From: Spirochaetaceae bacterium
Lineage (GTDB): Bacteria; Spirochaetota; Spirochaetia; Treponematales; Treponemataceae
Reading direction: 5' to 3'
DNA: 16,420 nt
Assembly: GCA_031290725.1 (NCBI GenBank)
Contig: JAITMZ010000055.1
Location: 1-16,420 of the forward strand
A model generated the notes under the pieces. It saw only the letters and a program-made list of their open reading frames with translations. It ran no database searches and was not told the origin of the DNA. Within the stretch, counting starts at the first letter, position 1. Each line of letters begins with the position of its first letter. Below are positions 13,753 to 16,420 of this stretch, in pieces. The translations under genes were made by a program, and so were the position numbers.

Positions 13753-14703
13753 ATGGACAACACAATTGCCGGGAACATAAAACTGATGGCCATGTCTCTG
13801 ACCAAAAGTTACCGGGAGTACGGGGACATCATTAAGGCGGATTCGGACATCTTTTTGAACCGCAGCCACATCATCGAGGATTTGGGTCGGCTACAGATTT
13901 TGGTGTTTCCCGGCTTTTTCGGGAAGAAACACGTTTCCCGGGAAACCCTAGAATACTACGCCGGAAATATCCTGGAAGAAGTACAGTACTCACTGTCGGA
14001 ACAGGCCGCCCGGGCGCTGGAGCACGCTGGGGTGAAGTGCGGTGCCGGGACATTGGCGGAGGAACGAACATTCCAGTTTTTGTCGGCCCTGCCGGAAGTA
14101 CGTGCGTATCTTGCCCAAGACGTACAAGCGGCCTTTGACGGCGACCCTGCGGCCTCCGGACTGGATGAGATCATTACCTCTTATCCGGGTATCTACGCCA
14201 TCATGGCTTACCGCCTGGCCCACGTGCTGTACACCCTGGGGGTGCCCCTGATTCCCCGGATCATGACCGAGCACGCCCACAGTGTGACCGGTATCGACAT
14301 CCATCCCGGCGCATCCATCGGGCACTATTTTTTTATCGACCATGGTACGGGAATTGTCATCGGGGAGACCACGGTGATCGGCGACCATGTAAAAATATAC
14401 CAGGGAGTCACCCTGGGGGGCCACTCCACCCGGGGTGGTCAGTCGTTGCGGGGCACCAAACGGCATCCCACCATTGAAGATCGCGTGACGATTTATTCCG
14501 GCGCATCGATTTTTGGGGGCACCACGGTGATCGGTGAGGGGGCGGTGATCGGGTCCAGCACCTTCATCACCAAATCGGTGGCACCCCACAGCCGGGTGAT
14601 AGTGAAAAACGAAGAGCGCCTGCAAACCGATGCGGATTCGGGGGCCGTCGCGCCAGATGCAGCAGCTGAAAACGGCGATACGGGCTGGGATTGGGTGATT
14701 TAA
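13753..14703 (+). CDS. cysE: Serine O-acetyltransferase
   Basis: A 316-residue cytoplasmic enzyme that acetylates L-serine with acetyl-CoA to O-acetylserine, the first step of cysteine synthesis. Seen: an N-terminal helical domain (about 1-165), the SYPGIYAIMAYRLAH helix, then left-handed beta-helix hexapeptide repeats: GIDIHPGASIG, the IDHGTGIVIGETTVIG segment, IYQGVTLGG, KRHPTIEDRVTIYSGA and GEGAVIGSSTFI. The catalytic pair of E. coli CysE (Asp143, His158) corresponds to Asp182 and His197, at the same spacing of 15. The C-terminus has no GVPAR element; a polar tail ends WDWVI. A terminal Ile is what docks in the active site of cysteine synthase in known SAT-CysK complexes, so complex formation is plausible. 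Monocistronic with its own promoter. Confidence in function is high. Confidence 0.95.
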   Translation: MDNTIAGNIKLMAMSLTKSYREYGDIIKADSDIFLNRSHIIEDLGRLQILVFPGFFGKKHVSRETLEYYAGNILEEVQYSLSEQAARALEHAGVKCGAGTLAEERTFQFLSALPEVRAYLAQDVQAAFDGDPAASGLDEIITSYPGIYAIMAYRLAHVLYTLGVPLIPRIMTEHAHSVTGIDIHPGASIGHYFFIDHGTGIVIGETTVIGDHVKIYQGVTLGGHSTRGGQSLRGTKRHPTIEDRVTIYSGASIFGGTTVIGEGAVIGSSTFITKSVAPHSRVIVKNEERLQTDADSGAVAPDAAAENGDTGWDWVI

Positions 14704-14757
14704 AGGGGTCAAAAGAAGGCGGCGGAGATCAGGGGAGTTTACCGGGCCTGAGGGACA

Positions 14758-14892
14758 CGCTGATTAACTCAAAATTAAAAGTAAATTTCACCGCAAAGTC
14801 GAAAAAGTAAAGTCTTGAAAATATAGGGAGATAACTAACCTTTCCTCCTGAACTTCTTCGACTTCGCGGTGAAAACTCCTTGTTAATCAGCG
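14758..14892. mobile_element. MITE-like 135-bp inverted-repeat element
   Basis: Its ends are a perfect 11-bp inverted repeat: CGCTGATTAAC (14758-14768) and GTTAATCAGCG (14882-14892). Inside, 14786-14808 and 14852-14874 are inverted copies of 23 bases with two differences; in RNA read in the thrA direction both differences become G-U pairs, so the stem is unbroken. There is no coding potential and I see no target duplication. The right end supplies the last codons and stop of thrA. A partial copy lies at 9733-9796. It fills most of the 179-base gap after cysE. Confidence 0.7.
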
Positions 14893-16420
14893 CTTTCCTT
14901 GGGGTTCCAGGATACGGTGCGGAGGATGTCGCCGAACACTCCCGCAGCGGTTACCGCCGCCCCGGCACCGTAGCCCCGGATGGACAACGGAATCGGGCTG
15001 TAGCGCACGGTGGTGAATACAAAGGCATTCTCGCAGTTCTTCACGGCGTAGAGCGGATTGTCCGCGCCCACCTCCAGCGCCCCCACTGTGCACTGCCCGT
15101 TGCGGATGGACGCGCCCATCCGCAGAGTTTTGCCCTCCCGTTGCAGCCGCTTCATGTACTCCGCAAAATAACCGTCCGCCAGGGGCAGCTTTTTCATAAA
15201 TTCTTCCACCGTGCCGGAATCGTCGAAATCCGGAGGGAACACGCGGTGTATCTTGATGTCGGACAATTCCAGGGGCAGGCCCGCTTCCCGGGCGATAATC
15301 AGGGCCTTCCGCGCCACGTCCATGCCGGACAAATCGTCCCGGGGGTCAGGCTCGGTGTATTGCTTGTCCCTGGCTTCCAGAATCGCCTGGCTAAAGGGCA
15401 CCCCGTCGTCCAGCCGGCCGAAGATGTAGGACAGGGAGCCCGACATGATGCCGGAGAAGGCGGTGAGGCTGTCCCCGCTTTTGAACAGGTTTTGCAGGGT
15501 GTCGATGATGGGCAGCCCCGCACCCACATTGGTCTCGTACAGGAAGCGCCGCTGTTTGGCGTTGGCCAGGTCGCGCAGGCTGTGGTACACCGCCAGGGAC
15601 ATGGAGTTGGCCCTTTTGTTGGGCGTGGCGATGTGGCAGCCCGCATGGAGGATGTCGGCGTAGTGCTCCGGGATGGCCGCCGACGCCGTGCAGTCCACAA
15701 AGACCGGGTTCAGGGGCTTCACCTCCCGCACGTATTCCAGCACCTCGACCAGAGAAGTCTTCTGCGCCGATGCCTCCAGGGCACCCCGCCAGTCCGCTAA
15801 ATCAATGCCGCCGCCGGTGTCCAAAAGCATGTGGGCGCTCCGGGCAATCCCCAGCACTTTGATTTCGATTTTTTGCCGGACCAGGCCGTCCATCTGGTCG
15901 CGGATCTGGTTCAGCAGGCAGCCGCCGATGGTGCCCACCCCGAAGACGAACAGTTCGATGGTCTGGGCGGTATTGAAAAAGAAGCGGTGGGCGATCCGTA
16001 CCGCCGTGTCCCCGGATTTCACGTCGATCACCGCGCTGATGGACCGCTCCGCGGACCCCTGTGCGATGGCCCGGATGTTGATGTCGCTGAATGCCAGGGC
16101 GCTGAAGAAGGTGCCCGCCACCCCGCGCTGGTGCTTCATTCCGTCCCCGATGATGGACACGATGGCGCTGTCCGTGCGGGATTCGATGGGGTTCACCAGC
16201 CCCGCCTGGATTTCCAGGTCGAATTCGGTTTCCAGGGCCGTCACCCCGTGGGACGCCTGGTTTTTATGCACACAGAAGGAGATGGTGTATTCCGAGCTGG
16301 ACTGGGTGATCAGCAGCACCGAGATGCCCGCGCCGGATACCGCCCGGAAGGTGCGTGCCGCCATGCCGTTTCGTCCTTTCATCCCCGGCCCGGCCACGCT
16401 GATAAGCGCCGTGTCCTTCA
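14883..16420 (-). CDS. thrA: Bifunctional aspartokinase/homoserine dehydrogenase, C-terminal part
   Basis: The window holds about the last 512 residues; the frame is open to the edge, so the aspartokinase catalytic domain lies beyond it. Seen, in order: first ACT domain (SVAGPGMKGRNGMAAR, VLLITQSSSEYTISFCV), second ACT domain (VSIIGDGMKHQRGVAG, then INIRAIAQGSAERSIS), the homoserine dehydrogenase NAD(P) loop FGVGTIGGCLL, VDCTAS, ATPNKRANS, the dehydrogenase signature around TNVGAGLPIIDTLQNL, FSGIMSGSLSYIFGRLDDG, and YTEPDPRDDLSGMDVARK, ending RGYGAGAAVTAAGVFGDILR. It is collinear with E. coli ThrA. Known role: phosphorylation of aspartate and reduction of aspartate semialdehyde to homoserine, with threonine feedback through the ACT domains. 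The final residues (KESAD) and the stop differ from E. coli and come partly from the end of the inverted-repeat element. Promoter and start are outside the window. Confidence 0.96.
   Translation of the reverse strand, partial: KDTALISVAGPGMKGRNGMAARTFRAVSGAGISVLLITQSSSEYTISFCVHKNQASHGVTALETEFDLEIQAGLVNPIESRTDSAIVSIIGDGMKHQRGVAGTFFSALAFSDINIRAIAQGSAERSISAVIDVKSGDTAVRIAHRFFFNTAQTIELFVFGVGTIGGCLLNQIRDQMDGLVRQKIEIKVLGIARSAHMLLDTGGGIDLADWRGALEASAQKTSLVEVLEYVREVKPLNPVFVDCTASAAIPEHYADILHAGCHIATPNKRANSMSLAVYHSLRDLANAKQRRFLYETNVGAGLPIIDTLQNLFKSGDSLTAFSGIMSGSLSYIFGRLDDGVPFSQAILEARDKQYTEPDPRDDLSGMDVARKALIIAREAGLPLELSDIKIHRVFPPDFDDSGTVEEFMKKLPLADGYFAEYMKRLQREGKTLRMGASIRNGQCTVGALEVGADNPLYAVKNCENAFVFTTVRYSPIPLSIRGYGAGAAVTAAGVFGDILRTVSWNPKESAD

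Noticed and set aside
14880..15800. 306-codon open frame on the plus strand opposite thrA
   Set aside because: Antisense shadow; thrA is supported over the whole stretch by strong collinearity with E. coli ThrA.

Overview
The window is a GC-rich stretch of bacterial chromosome carrying twelve convincing protein genes, two of them cut by the window edges. I saw no tRNA, rRNA, CRISPR array, prophage or intact insertion sequence. The organism is a diderm: there is a beta-barrel outer-membrane protein with a signal peptide and a lipoprotein murein transglycosylase. The mix of genes (bifunctional ThrA, a WbaP-type sugar transferase, PC4/YdbC, a KamA-type radical SAM protein, an ASKHA/DUF4445 protein, dispersed AT-rich extragenic repeats) suggests a spirochaete, perhaps a high-GC Treponema relative such as those from termite guts. 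That placement is inference from gene content, not from a marker gene.

Layout. 1-711 (+): C-terminal two thirds of a lysine 2,3-aminomutase-family protein. 749-2177 (-): an ASKHA-domain protein followed by a small PC4-like ssDNA-binding protein, with a hairpin repeat between them. 2250-6531 (+): an operon from a strong promoter, encoding a membrane-anchored LysM protein whose cytoplasmic end resembles the Hsp70 substrate-binding domain, then a lipoprotein lytic transglycosylase, then an RNA m5U methyltransferase; the genes overlap. 6573-9629 (-): a WbaP-type undecaprenyl-phosphate sugar phosphotransferase and a POTRA plus beta-barrel outer-membrane protein with no gap between them. 9733-9960: decayed mobile DNA (ISAs1-type transposase relic and a partial small repeat element). 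9882-12565 (-): nhaC antiporter and an RlmK-like rRNA methyltransferase whose C-terminus runs into the IS relic. 12645-13526 (+): an EamA/DMT transporter divergent from nhaC. 13753-14703 (+): serine acetyltransferase cysE. 14758-14892: a 135-bp inverted-repeat element. 14883-16420 (-): thrA, C-terminal part.

Functionally the window joins cell-envelope work (murein binding and cleavage, glycan priming, outer-membrane barrel), rRNA methylation, amino-acid biosynthesis (cysteine, threonine/methionine branch) and transport. Five promoter candidates have a 17-bp spacer, and several put the predicted transcription start within a few bases of the start codon.

No obvious undescribed defence or mobile system is present. 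The most interesting items are the Hsp70-SBD-like/TM/LysM protein at the head of a murein operon, a pair of hairpin repeats with a compensatory base change, a MITE-like element that supplies the thrA stop codon, and the IS-relic extension of the RlmK-like protein.
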